64,000 nt of DNA from Sanghuangporus weigelae (Eukaryota; Basidiomycota; Agaricomycetes; Hymenochaetales; Hymenochaetaceae): positions 248,001 through 312,000 of the forward strand of contig CP137330.1 of the NCBI GenBank assembly GCA_033182465.1. Direction: 5' to 3'. The notes under the pieces were generated by a model. The model worked only from the letters and a program-made list of their open reading frames with translations. It had not been told where the DNA came from and made no database searches. A program made the translations under genes and the position numbers. Below are positions 1-10,039 of this stretch, piece after piece (within the stretch, counting starts at the first letter, position 1; each line of letters begins with the position of its first letter).

Positions 1-526
1 GCGACCTTATAACTGTTGATGTAGATGATATGCTTGCCCAACACGGTAACGTGGACCAGGTCACCTGGAAATCTGTCAGAGCCGAGTAACTGCTATGGAA
101 CAAATGTCTAGACACACCATATTCTTCTCCCCATTTCGTAAGCGCTTCCCATTCGCGCTTCATCGGCATATCAAGAGCATTTCCAATGATCGGCAGAGGC
201 TTCGGACCAGGTGGCAGTGGAAGTCCATGTCCTCTGGTTCGCTTCTCGGGTTCTTGAGCTCGTCTGCGATGATACAAGTAAACCCCTAGTCCAATAGTCC
301 AAAGGAATCCAGCGGCAGCGACTATACGTGCCCCAGTTCGACCGATGGGGAGCCATCCCAGAACAACTTGGTCGGAAAAAGGGAAAGAAGAGAATGCCAT
401 ATTGTAGAGTACAACAACAGATACCGACAGCAAAGAAAGAAGAGGAACGGATACTGTACAGACCGGACCAGCTGACTTCGAACGGATGAAAGGGAGAGGT
501 CCTGCGATCAACTGGAGCACCCACAT
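1..526 (-). CDS. Cytochrome P450, N-terminal part (runs off left edge)
   Basis: This is the amino-terminal part of a microsomal cytochrome P450 monooxygenase; the haem-binding end lies beyond the window. Two exons are visible (118-526 and 1-64) around a 53-bp GT-AG intron at 65-117. Splicing joins WGEEYG to DLVHVTVLGKHI, a typical P450 beta-sheet-1 start. The first about 100 residues hold a hydrophobic stretch (around residues 67-86, ARIVAAAGFLWTIGLGVYLY), then a basic segment and the proline-rich hinge PPGPKPLPIIGNAL that places the enzyme on the ER surface. The first ATG is at 526; a second in-frame ATG at 400 would give a shorter leader. It lies on the same strand as the UbiA gene about 1.1 kb away, so a shared secondary-metabolite role is possible. 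The P450 family cannot be set without the rest of the gene. Confidence 0.9.
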   Translation of the reverse strand, partial: MWVLQLIAGPLPFIRSKSAGPVCTVSVPLLSLLSVSVVVLYNMAFSSFPFSDQVVLGWLPIGRTGARIVAAAGFLWTIGLGVYLYHRRRAQEPEKRTRGHGLPLPPGPKPLPIIGNALDMPMKREWEALTKWGEEYGVSRHLFHSSYSALTDFQVTWSTLPCWASISSTSTVIRS

Positions 527-1665
527 TATTTATTGGATTGTCGAAGGATTGCAGATGATTGATGAGTCTGGAGATACCAAAAGACTGATGGTAAAGCGGC
601 CACGTTCCGTACTTTACCATCATCTAGTCATTAGATCGTACTAGTTCGTAGCCTTGGAATAATAACTAAAAATTGAGAACCGTATGTCGAGCACGAGTCG
701 GGAGTACGTTTTCTGCGAGTCTCTGTAGATCTCCGCCGACGCCGAATCGCCGCCTCAAACCGAAAAAACCTCACTTGAATAGGCGAAGAAGCTAGTTCTA
801 GGAAGCGTCTTTCAACCCTGGAAGTAAAAATCTAGAGGATGTCAAGCTACTAGGACGAAAAGGCAAGATGGATCCACGCAGACGTACAAGGACGCGTGTC
901 GCTCCGGAACAGCATCCGGTGTAGAATAAGCGCATAGAAGCAACGGAACACGTTTTCTACTTCATCGTGCCTTATCACTTTTGCATAGATCCTTTGGCAC
1001 AACGTTGCTTCCGGGGCTTGGTGCTCTGTGATCATGTATTCAGCAGATCAGTCCCCGATAAGATCGTCCGCGAGATTCCTCCGTCTTGTGCTCATTGATA
1101 TTCAGGACCCTGAACCACATTCTACCAGAGTGGATGAAAGAGATGGGTGGATCGAGCTTAGAGGAGATCCTCGGAAGTAACTCGAGGTGAACACGTGTCT
1201 CGTTTCTTGCTTTCCCGGGCTACTTGCACGTGCCTTTACTTATGGAAAATGTACATAGTTACATGAGAAGCCGTCGGGTACAAACTACATTGTCTCTCGC
1301 AGCGCAGCAATTTTATAACCAATCTAACTGATTCATTGACGAAGAGAGATGTAGATGGTTTGGTCTAATAATTATCGTGAAAAATAGTACAGACATGACT
1401 ATTCAAAGCTGCCGAGCACACGCCGGAGAGTATAACGAGAGATTTAGGAAGCACATCACTGACGTAGCAGCTATGACACAGCAAAGGAAGCATGGAGACA
1501 AGAAAGCTTAGACGAACGAAGAGAATGAGGAAGAAGCAGAACATGAAACAGATGAAATGTCATTTTATACAGAAACGTAAGAGCGAAGAAAGCAAGTGCA
1601 TGTATAAATGCGATAATCATCTAGAAGCCAGTGCAGAAGGACTCGTTAAGCGATACGTCGGCGAA
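527..1665. other. Intergenic, no gene recognised
   Basis: This holds the P450 promoter and the UbiA 3' flank. A short basic open frame near 1492-1719 overlaps the last UbiA exon on the other strand and has no recognisable motif, so it is not called. Confidence 0.5.
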
Positions 1666-2760
1666 TTAGAACACCGGTGCCTGAGCAACGAAGCGGAAAT
1701 ATGCTGGCAGTGCATGTGAAGCAGAAAGCCATACCTTAAAATCAAGTTAAGCGAGGCACACAAAAGGAAGATAGCCGCGTAAGGAGACTCAACTCACATT
1801 ATACAGATAAAAGCTGCGCTGGTCAGATTTGATTGAGTTCAAGGTAACATAGCGGGCTCCGACTGCCAGCGCCAGGACAACATAGGCAAGTGAAGCTCGG
1901 GTACTAAGGTGCCAGAGAGCGCTCAGTCCGACGGACCATGCCAGAAGAGCAAGCATCAAGGTTGGGCGTGCAACTCCTGGAGCGATGATCGGCAAAGTCT
2001 TCCTTCCAACGAGACGATCGCCCTCGGTGTCCTTGAAGTCCTGAGCTTGAATGGTCGTTGCAAAGATACCCGCGCTGCACAACACAGAAAGCCAACTAAT
2101 ATTGTCAAGCGCATGGCGATTTGATCCTGTGACAACGAAAGCTTTAGCATTGCATGTTGATTTAATACAAGTAGAAAAGTGAGAAATTACCGGCAATGAG
2201 ACAAGAGCCGACTTCAAACGACATGAAGCCGAGTGCGTTCACAACGTTACGGCCGAGCCAGTGACCAGCGGCAAATCCCATTTCATCGTAAACATATGTC
2301 AGAATACATAACGCTATGCTTGCATAGACAGTCTCAATGCTATAACAAGCAGAGAGTGCCCAGCAGGAAGGCACAAGCGCCCAGCGAAGAATCAGTGCAT
2401 TACGCCAGGTTATGCGCTTAGAGGGAAGCGGACGGTCGCGCTTGTTGAATTCATCTTCCTCCGGTTTTAGCGTCTGATTAGAAACATCGAACTGGAGAAC
2501 GTGAAACCAGATCCAAAAGACAACATGCGGAAGATGTGAAATTTGACTGAGTGGCGCCGAGGCTATTGCGAGTGACGTCTAGCAAGGACAAAAGTCAATA
2601 CCATACCAACATGGACTTTGCAAGGTGACTCCAATCGTACAATAGGTATCACAGTTGTCTTGATGTCCGACTTTGTGAACAGGAATAGTGTCCACAGGTG
2701 GTACAAGATGCTGGACGGAAGATTGAGGAGGAAGCGAAGCACTGACATAGCGAAAGACAT
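1666..2760 (-). CDS. UbiA-family membrane prenyltransferase or terpene cyclase
   Basis: This is an integral membrane enzyme of the UbiA superfamily, which transfers prenyl groups or, in some fungal members such as the fumagillin-pathway cyclase, cyclises prenyl diphosphates. Four exons (2641-2760, 2191-2578, 1798-2126, 1666-1734) give 906 nt, 301 residues. The first aspartate-rich region reads EEDEFNKRDRPLPS and the second reads QDFKDTEGDRLVGRKTLPI; both are the Mg-diphosphate binding loops expected of the family. Several hydrophobic helices surround them. The N-terminus (MSFAMSVLRF, then FLFTKSDIKTTVIPIT) and the C-terminal exon (VWLSASHALPAYFRF) match the usual basidiomycete layout, which supports the ends chosen. 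It shares its orientation with the P450 on one side and, past the repeats, with an FAD monooxygenase on the other. The substrate cannot be predicted from the sequence. Confidence 0.9.
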
Positions 2761-4877
2761 GAACTCGTCGACTTCTTTTGCCTACGAAGATATTTGCAAC
2801 GGGAGTGGAAGGAGGTTTGTGGGCAATTTGAGATCCAAGTAAAGCCGGGCCTCCAATTCCAAGAGGTGCAGCTTATATGGCAACTACCTATAGCCATGAG
2901 TAGTGTAGAAGAAATCGGAATCATAGCGCATCATGATTGTCTCTGAGAGGTGCATCCAGAAGCGCCGTGTACGTCAAACATTCGTACATGGTCCGTAAAG
3001 AGAAAAGGGGCGTGCATCCTCTAGTTTGAAGAGCCATCAGGTGAGATCTCATGGGAGATTGGCGCAAGGCGAATCTAGTTTCTCTTACATCAGGTCCTCG
3101 AATATTAACGGCGTGCCGTGCCGTCGCTTAGCTCAAACCCGACAGATACGCCGAAAGTTGTATTGACATCGGCGAGACCCTAGGGGAAACCGACTGTCTC
3201 ACCCACCAAAAGGTGTGCGAACTTGTGTTTTCCGATCCTGTTATCAAATTTCATACAAATCTATGTCAGAGTTGCTAGGAGGCTAGTTTTGGATGAAGGA
3301 AAGCACCAAATTAGTTATGACAGTCCATATAGAAATAAGCTCTGAGTCAGTTTATGCCGCGTTCTGCCAACTACTGGCTACTTTCTTGAAGTCAAAGATC
3401 TTGTCATCATCAAGGCAAGTCTTTCGACCGCTCTCCTGCAGACGGTATATCAGTGTATCCGACACAACGTGGTAGCACATCGACCAATGATGGTATCAGT
3501 GCAATTCGGTGTTTCGGTTCAAGAAATTCGCACTTCAACACCTGCACGCCCTTGCGTTCAAGGTATATTCTACAGCGCGTTGGAGTACTAACCAAAACAC
3601 AGTCGAGGCATACAGTGTGTCATCGGAAAGAACCGTTTGTTTGCGTACGTAAGTCCGAGGAGGAAGACGTCCCGCTATATAACAAGTCACGTTAGTATTC
3701 TGGGCGCCACAAACGTATTGCCGCACGTACGAGCCAGAAATCGGGGACTGAAGGAGAGCGCAGGTCATGGAGCATTCCACTCAGAACGCTGCGATATCGA
3801 TAAAGGTATACTAGTACAGGGCACAAGGACACTACGCAAGAAAGACTTACCGGGAGAAAAGAAGACGTGTCCGTGTCGAAACCCTTTCTGCCAGTCCTGT
3901 TGCAGATCCAATCTTTGAGCGAATATCTGGCGAAAGAGTTACAGGCCGGCCTAAGCCAGTAATCATCAATGACTAGACGTATTAGTTTGCGATTGCGGAG
4001 ACCGGTCTAGCCGGAAGCGTTGAAAGGCGAAGCACACGTTACGAGCAGCCCAACGATACATAATACTCCTGTAGAATTCGGATAAGAGATTGCATGCTCA
4101 ATCGGCGCAGCAGGAATATCCGGTGACCGCCATGAGCAGCTCATTTCAGAAGTTTTGCAGCCATCAGAATATCCATCGAGAAAAATCATGTCCCTTCCAC
4201 CTCGGTGATTACGATTGAACAAGATGTAGCATAATCTGACTGCGATTATCCCCCAGCATCTTCCTCGAGGGTGACTCCAGATCTTCTTATCAACCGCAGC
4301 CAGTATTTCGGGTCATAGTTATGAGAGATCCAACCCGGACTTCCCTTGGGAAGTTTGAGCAATAAGCACGTCGTTGTGAAGGTAGGCACATATATAGTTT
4401 CTCTCGAAAAGCCAAGTTTTCCAACAATTGACAAGAAAGCAAAGCAACTGAATTAACACTACTTTTCCCTTTCTCCGGCGTCAGCATGGACAACGCTGAG
4501 TAGCGGAGCGCCGGTTTTGTCGGATAAGTGCTCGCAAGTCAAGCGGCGGTCGGCGAACAACAACTGATTAAAGTTACATAATATTCTCAATATATCCGCC
4601 GTAGACATGTCACGTGGAAGTCATCCAAATTAAATTACGATTCTACGGAAGCAATCAAAAACCAAATACGCGCGTCAAGATTTCTTTCACTACTGAAAGT
4701 ATCATGTTCTTTCTTCGGTGTCATTATTGCGAACACTGGATCGGACCTTGTGAATTTCCGCAAGTTCTGGGCTGGGATTCATGAATGCGCGGTTCGCAGG
4801 TGTTCAATTGTTCCTAATCTTTCTGGTCCTATGGATAGCATGAGCCACCGGTATTTTAATTACTTTGGCTAGCGGTC
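2761..4877. other. Intergenic, no gene recognised
   Basis: Both strands carry only short overlapping frames (for example around 3290-3920 and 4010-4490) without motifs, plausible splice chains or family resemblance. Nothing can be supported here beyond the UbiA promoter next to 2761. Confidence 0.45.
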
Positions 4878-4905
4878 CGCGAAGAGTATCCAAATACTCT
4901 TCGCG
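4878..4905. repeat. Perfect 12-bp hairpin palindrome
   Basis: A perfect inverted repeat, CGCGAAGAGTAT (4878-4889) and ATACTCTTCGCG (4894-4905), surrounds the 4-nt loop CCAA. It lies about 135 bp before the foldback tract. It may be chance, a terminator-like stem or part of the repeat region. Confidence 0.8.
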
Positions 4906-5040
4906 TTAATCCGCATGCGTTCTCTCGTCTCTTGAAGATTTTTTTTCTGAACCCTGTTCGAGGGGAAAAGACCGGGGTGAGTTTCTTTCTCGGTACTCGG
5001 TGTGCTCGGTGACAGGTGCTTACAGCCGTTTTCAAAATAC

Positions 5041-5802
5041 CTACTGTTTTTCATATGTATTGTCACTCGCGACTTCTGTGATTTTTGTCACACAGAACAC
5101 CTCAAAATATAAAAATCACCATATCTCACTCAATTCTCGACCGTTTTGCATAATCTAAGTTTCGAAATTCATAGTTTTAAAATATGTTTCAAATCTAACA
5201 AGGATGAAGAGAAATGAGCAAAGAATGAGTGAGATATGTCGTAAAAGGTCGGTTTTAGACACATCTTTCATGTGCAGTTTTTCCTGCCCTCATCCCTGCT
5301 TCTACAGTCCTATAAGCAAGTCCAAAATGATATGATTATTTTATTTTAAGTTTACAGGCTGACTTTGAGCTCTATTCTGTGTTGTATCTGCTGGTTTGAT
5401 GCATGTCTGGGCTGAGCTCAAACCTACCTTTTCTCAAGGACCCCCAGACCTCAAAATAAATTTATTCTTAGGAAATCTGATGTCTTCAAATTCATATTAT
5501 ACCAATAGCATCACTTTGGTGCAGTCTAGGTTGTTGTAGCACCCAGTCTGAGGGCAGGAAAAACTGCACATGAAGGAAGTGTCTAAAATCGACCTTTTAC
5601 GACATATCTCACTCGTTCTTTGCTCATTTCTCTTCATCCTTGTTAGAGTTTGAAACATATCTTAAAACTATGAATTTCGAAACTTAGATCATGCAGAACG
5701 GTCAAGAATTGAGTGAGATATGGTGATTTTTATATTTTGAGGTGTTCTGTGTGACAAAAATCACAGAAGTCGCGAGTGACAATACATATGAAAAAGGCAG
5801 TA
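5041..5802. repeat. Foldback unit 1 (imperfect inverted repeat, 250-bp arms)
   Basis: The left arm (about 5041-5292) reappears as its reverse complement at about 5550-5802 with scattered differences; the spacer is about 257 bp and AT-rich. The arms contain the line CACTCGCGACTTCTGTGATT and its mirror. The unit has no coding frame. Its spacer resembles inner parts of unit 2 (both contain AGTTTACAGG, an AAAATGATA..ATGATTAT run and TTTGA.GCATG.CTG in the same order), so units 1 and 2 look like diverged members of one non-coding foldback (MITE-like) family, with part of one inner arm missing in unit 1. Confidence 0.85.
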
Positions 5803-5836
5803 AGAGACACGTGATTGCATCACTTTTCTTGTCACA

Positions 5837-6813
5837 AGAGACTCAAAACACAAATAATTTCGTATCTCACCCAACACTCAACGGTTTCACATCTTCTAAG
5901 CTGCCAAATTTATTTTTTCGAAAGGGCTTTCATTTAGAAACAAAAATCGAGAAAATAGAGTAAACACTGACCCAAAAATGGCGAAAATATGGTTTTTTGC
6001 CTCTTCTTTGCATGTGCATTTTTTTCTGTGATCCCTGCTGATCCAGAACTTCCCCAAAGCTGTCAAAAATGATAATATGATTATAACATGAGTTTACAGG
6101 TTAAATTTGAGTTGAATTGTGCACCAGAACATACTGCTTTGAGGCATGCCTGAATCACTCAAAACTCATCATTTCCCCCAGCCTCCCAAGCTCCAGGAAA
6201 AAATCTTACAGGCCAGATTCATGCATGTAAATTCATTTCAGATATAATAGACTAGGTTTGTATATTAGCTAGGGCCTCAGCATCCACTGGTGAGCTGGGC
6301 TGAGCAAGAGGTTCTGGTCATATGCACCATTCTAGACAGCATCTCCCCAGCTCACCAGTGGATGCTGAGGACCTAGCTAGCACATAAACCTAGTCTATTA
6401 TATCTAAAATGAATTTACATGCATGAATCTGGCCTGTAAGAATTTTTCCTGGAGCCTGGGAGGCTAGGGGGAAATGATGAGTTTTGAGTGATTTAGGCGT
6501 GGCTCAAAGCAGCACATTCTGGTACACAATTCAACTCAAACTCAGTCTGTAAATTCATTTTATAATCATATTATCATTCTGGATAGCTTTGGGGAGGTGC
6601 TGGACCAGTAGGGAGCACAGAAAAAAATGCACATGCATGTAAGACGCAAAAAAAATGATATTTTCGCCATTTTGGGGTCATTTTTTGCTTTATTTTCTCA
6701 ATCATTTTTCCTTAATGAAATCCCTTTCGAAAAGATGAATTTAGCAACTTAGATGATGTGAAACCATTAAGATTTGGGTGAGATATGATTTTATCTGTGT
6801 TTTGAGGCTCTCA
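5837..6813. repeat. Foldback unit 2 (imperfect inverted repeat, 465-bp arms)
   Basis: The left arm (5837-6299) and right arm (6346-6813) are reverse complements over almost their whole length around a spacer of only about 46 bp; the outer ends read GAGACTCAAAACACA and TGTGTTTTGAGGCTC. The unit is non-coding and AT-rich. The arms have drifted by substitutions and small indels, so it is a real old structure and not a copied read. It starts 34 bp after unit 1 and ends 3 bp before the large palindrome. Confidence 0.9.
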
Positions 6814-7480
6814 TGATGTTAGGGAGTAGGCCCGGGGTTACACCGGTTCGATCCTTTTGCCTAAGCAGCGGCGTGTTGTGCAGAGGTGATCTTATCTACC
6901 CACGTCTGGCTGTACCACGTGGTCCCTTACTACTCTTCCTAGTCGCGGTCCGAGTTATGGATGCTTTCAGATATGAGGTAATAGTAAAGCAGATTGAGAT
7001 TTCCAAGAGGCGTGATAGTACAAAGCACACAGTAATAGCTCGCTGTAGGGCAAGCTTTACACCAGTGTGTTAAGAGGATCGAAAGATGGGGAAATGAGGG
7101 CCTAATCCTACAGCTATTTATGCTCCCAGATATTCCATTTTCTATCCTATTTCTTACTCATCCTGTCTCCACTTTACTCCACTTTTCTCCACCATTACAT
7201 CTGTTCCTTTGTCATCCTGCTGCGCTTCGCTCCACTTTGCTCCAATCTTTGTAAGGTCGTCTCCACTATGACAGAATTCTGTGGAGTTGCTGACTGAGAC
7301 AATAGAGGTGGTGCTTCGATATGGAATGCCCCACTGTCAGTACTCCATCACGATGTCATTGCTGTCATTGAGTGGCATCTTTGCTCTTGGAGCGATGTAG
7401 GCTGCTCGGTATGTGATTCTTCGGAATTCATCTCGAGGTCCAGTGAGGGTAAGCATAACTCGCACGTCAGTGTTAAGGTG

Positions 7481-7978
7481 TCAGGTTGGTGTAGAGTATG
7501 GTCCAAGGCATATCATGAACTGCATAAGCTCTGCTGGCGGGTTCTGCTGGGTTCTGGTGACTAGCCATGCTTTGCCTTCGTATCGTATATCTCGAATGTA
7601 GTGCCATATCCTTCGTTGTATAAGGAGTTGTAATTGCTTGGTCTCCAGGTTCGCATCTCTTGGTAAATAAAGGTTTGCCTGTATCGTGGATGCTGGACAT
7701 GGTGTGTGCAACTCTGGTCTATACCATCCAATCATTCTCCAAGTTATCGGGTTCGCAGTTCGAGGGGTTCGTGTTGTGATCGTGAGCTCCTCTCGTTTCT
7801 TGAGTACTACTGGGTTTGGTGGATTGGAATGCATTGTATCCTGAAGGTGTCGCTCGGTTTCAATGTGACAGTCACGTGTACCAACTGTTGCCGTGCATAC
7901 TATGTAGTATACTTCATAAAGGACTATGTAAACTCGTGCACAGACTTGACAGTGCTGAAATGCCAGTGATGTCTCCAT
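7481..7978 (-). CDS. Unrecognised ORF on left arm of palindrome
   Basis: A 165-residue open frame starts with ATG at 7978 and is read outward from the palindrome centre. It is the mirror copy of the 213-residue ORF on the right arm and nearly identical to it where they overlap (METSLAFQHCQVCARVY start; PNPVVLKKREELTITTRTPR core), but shorter. No known domain is recognised. Two cysteines and two histidines near the start (HCQVC ... CHIETERH) could be a small metal site, which is inference. It belongs to the repeat and is probably not a host gene. Confidence 0.35.
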   Translation of the reverse strand: METSLAFQHCQVCARVYIVLYEVYYIVCTATVGTRDCHIETERHLQDTMHSNPPNPVVLKKREELTITTRTPRTANPITWRMIGWYRPELHTPCPASTIQANLYLPRDANLETKQLQLLIQRRIWHYIRDIRYEGKAWLVTRTQQNPPAELMQFMICLGPYSTPT

Positions 7979-8229
7979 ACACCTTATTAGCCTTTAGCCT
8001 TTTAGCATTTAGGCTTTAGTAGTTGTGCTTCTAGACTTCTAAGAAGTTTGATTGCTTCTTTTGATCGAGGTCGCTCTGGTTGCTTGGTCGGCGGCGTTAG
8101 AGTGGTAGTCTGCGGTAATAGGCAGTCGGCGGTGTTAGCTGTTAGCGGGATTACGTATTCGCTTTGGTGCTTCTAGCACTCGGGTGGTAACGGGTTACTG
8201 TTGCCTAGGCCGCTCGATCGCTTGGGCCC

Positions 8230-8328
8230 GTGATAGCTAGCTTGGTTACTGGTCGCGTTTGGAGAGCTGATCATGTAGATCTGTTGATCGCGTCGATCCT
8301 GATGCGAGATTTTGAGCGGATCCTTTCA
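8230..8328 (+). repeat. Spacer of palindrome, direct repeat copy 1
   Basis: The 99-bp centre of the palindrome (starting GTGATAGCTAGCTTGG and ending GGATCCTTTCA) occurs a second time, in the same orientation and with equal length, just outside the right arm at 9703-9801. The outer copy has lost several CpG dinucleotides relative to this one. Confidence 0.9.
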
Positions 8329-8581
8329 CACAGGCCCAAGCGATCGAGCGGCCTAGGCAACAGTAACCCATTACCACCCGAGCGCTAGAAGCACCAAAGC
8401 GGATACGTAATCCCGCTAACAGCTAACACCACCGACCGCCTATTACCACGGACTACCACTCTAACACCGCCGACCAAGCAACCAGAGTGACCTCGATCAA
8501 AGAAGCGATCAAACTTCTTAGAAGTCCGGAAGCACAACTACTAAAGCCTAAACGCTAAAAGGCTAAAGGCTAATAAGGTGT

Positions 8582-9223
8582 ATGGAGACATCACTGGCAT
8601 TTCAGCACTGTCAAGTCTGTGCACGAGTTTACATGGTCCTTTATGAAGTATACTATTTAGTATGCAAGGCAACAGTTGGTACACGTGACTGTCACATCGA
8701 AACCGAGCGACACCTTCAAGATACAATGCATTCCAATCCACCAAACCCAGTAGTACTCAAGAAACGAGAGGAACTCACGATCACAACTCGAACCCCTCGA
8801 ACTGCAAACCCGATAACCTGGAGAATGATTGGATGGTATAGACCAGAGTTGCACACACCATGTCCAGCATCCACGATACAGGCAAACCTTTATTTACCAA
8901 GAGATGCGAACCTGAAGACCAAGCAATTACAACTCCTTATACAACGAAGGATATGGCATTACATTCGAGACATACGATATGAAGGCAAAGTATGGCTAGT
9001 CACCAGAACCCAGCAGAACCCGCTAGCAGAGCTTATGCAGTTCATGATATGCCTTGGACCATACTCGACACCGACCCGACACCTTAACACTGACGTGCGA
9101 GTTATGCTTACACTCACTGGACCTCGAGATGAATTCCGAAGAATCACATACCGAGCAGCCTACATCGCTCCAAGAGCAAAGATGCCACTCAATGAGGGCA
9201 ATGACATCATTATGGAGTACTGA
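8582..9223 (+). CDS. Unrecognised ORF on right arm of palindrome
   Basis: A 213-residue uninterrupted frame starts with ATG at 8582 and ends at 9223. It begins METSLAFQHCQVCARVYMV, has a basic, threonine-rich middle (KKREELTITTRTPRTANP) and tryptophan/arginine-rich stretches (ITWRMIGWYRPE, IQRRIWHYIRDIRYEGK). No domain is recognised. The frame is repeated on the opposite arm, so two transcripts leaving the centre would share long complementary stretches. It may encode a protein of a non-autonomous element or may simply be an open stretch kept by chance. Confidence 0.4.
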   Translation: METSLAFQHCQVCARVYMVLYEVYYLVCKATVGTRDCHIETERHLQDTMHSNPPNPVVLKKREELTITTRTPRTANPITWRMIGWYRPELHTPCPASTIQANLYLPRDANLKTKQLQLLIQRRIWHYIRDIRYEGKVWLVTRTQQNPLAELMQFMICLGPYSTPTRHLNTDVRVMLTLTGPRDEFRRITYRAAYIAPRAKMPLNEGNDIIMEY

Positions 9224-9702
9224 CAGTGGAGCATTTCATATCGGAGCACCACCTCTATTGTCTCAGTCAGCAACTCCACAGAATACTGTCATAGTGGAGA
9301 CGATCTTACAAAGAGTGGAGAAAAGTGGAGTAAAGTGGAGTAAAGTGGAAACAGGATGAGTAAGAAATAGGATAGAAAATGGAATATCTGGGAGCATAAA
9401 TAGCTGTAGGATTAGGCCCTCATTTCCCCATCTTTCGATCCTCTTAACACACTGGTGTAAAGCTTGCCCTACAGCGAGCTATTACTGTGTGCTTTGTACT
9501 ATCATGCCTCTTGGAAATCCCAATCTGCTTTACTATCACCTCGTATCTGAAAGCATCCATAACTCAGACCGCGACTAGGAAGGCTAGTAAGGGACCGCAT
9601 GGTACAGCCAGATGTGGGTAGATAAGATCACCTCTGCACAACACACCACTGCTTAGGCAAAAGGATCGAACCAGTGTAACTCCAGGCCTACTCCCTAACA
9701 CT

Positions 9703-9801
9703 GTGATAGCTGGCTTGGTTACTGGTTGCATTTGGAAAGCTGATTGTGTAGATCTGCTGATTGTGTCAATCCTGATGCGAGATTTTGAGTGGATCCTTTC
9801 A
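9703..9801 (+). repeat. Direct repeat copy 2 of the palindrome spacer
   Basis: This 99-bp segment matches the palindrome centre (8230-8328) without gaps and begins 2 bp beyond the right terminus. The differences are mostly transitions at CpG sites, which fits methylation-driven decay. It shows that the DNA trapped inside the palindrome is a copy of the DNA flanking it. Confidence 0.9.
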
Positions 9802-10039
9802 GAATATTGCTATCATATGCTCATATGTTATGTATCCTGGGCTAGGCTTTTCTACCCCATCTTGTATAATGTATCCTGGGAATATCCTGTGTGTTGCTCA
9901 TATGTCGAAGTTCATTTGTAATACTTCGGTCATCAGGATCAATGTAATTATTGTACAGTAAATGTCCCATCTGATTTGATGTGCTTGTTGACATTTCTCA
10001 CAGTCCTTTACTTCTGGCCATTCACTGGCTCGTCCTTGG

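Larger units (their letters stand above)
6817..9700. mobile_element. Foldback unit 3: 2.9-kb imperfect palindrome, unclassified element
   Basis: The left arm (6817-8228, about 1.41 kb) and right arm (8333-9700, about 1.37 kb) are reverse complements around a 104-bp spacer. The outer termini are TGTTAGGGAGTAGGCC and its mirror GGCCTACTCCCTAACA. Each arm carries the same open reading frame, pointing from the centre outwards, plus a TATTTATGCTCC motif and a CTCCACTTT-type short repeat near the outer end. No transposase, reverse transcriptase or capsid domain is recognisable. TG...CA termini are also found on LTRs, so an inverted pair of LTR-like or other non-autonomous copies is one reading and a foldback DNA transposon another. 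The arms are clearly diverged from each other, so the insertion is not recent. Confidence 0.8.

Noticed and set aside
1492-1719. Basic 75-residue frame on the plus strand
   Set aside because: It overlaps the last exon of the UbiA gene on the other strand, has biased lysine/arginine content and no motif.
6838-6870. tRNA-like GGTTCGATCC near the outer end of the palindrome
   Set aside because: The flanking bases do not form a five-pair T stem and no anticodon or acceptor stem can be drawn; the motif also recurs as part of the mirrored arm.
6817-9700. Palindrome as a simple assembly artefact
   Set aside because: The arms differ in length (about 1412 and 1368 bp) and by many substitutions, so they are not the same reads placed twice.
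6817-9700. Firm assignment as an LTR pair
   Set aside because: TG...CA ends alone are not enough; no primer-binding site, polypurine tract or recognisable retroelement domain was seen.
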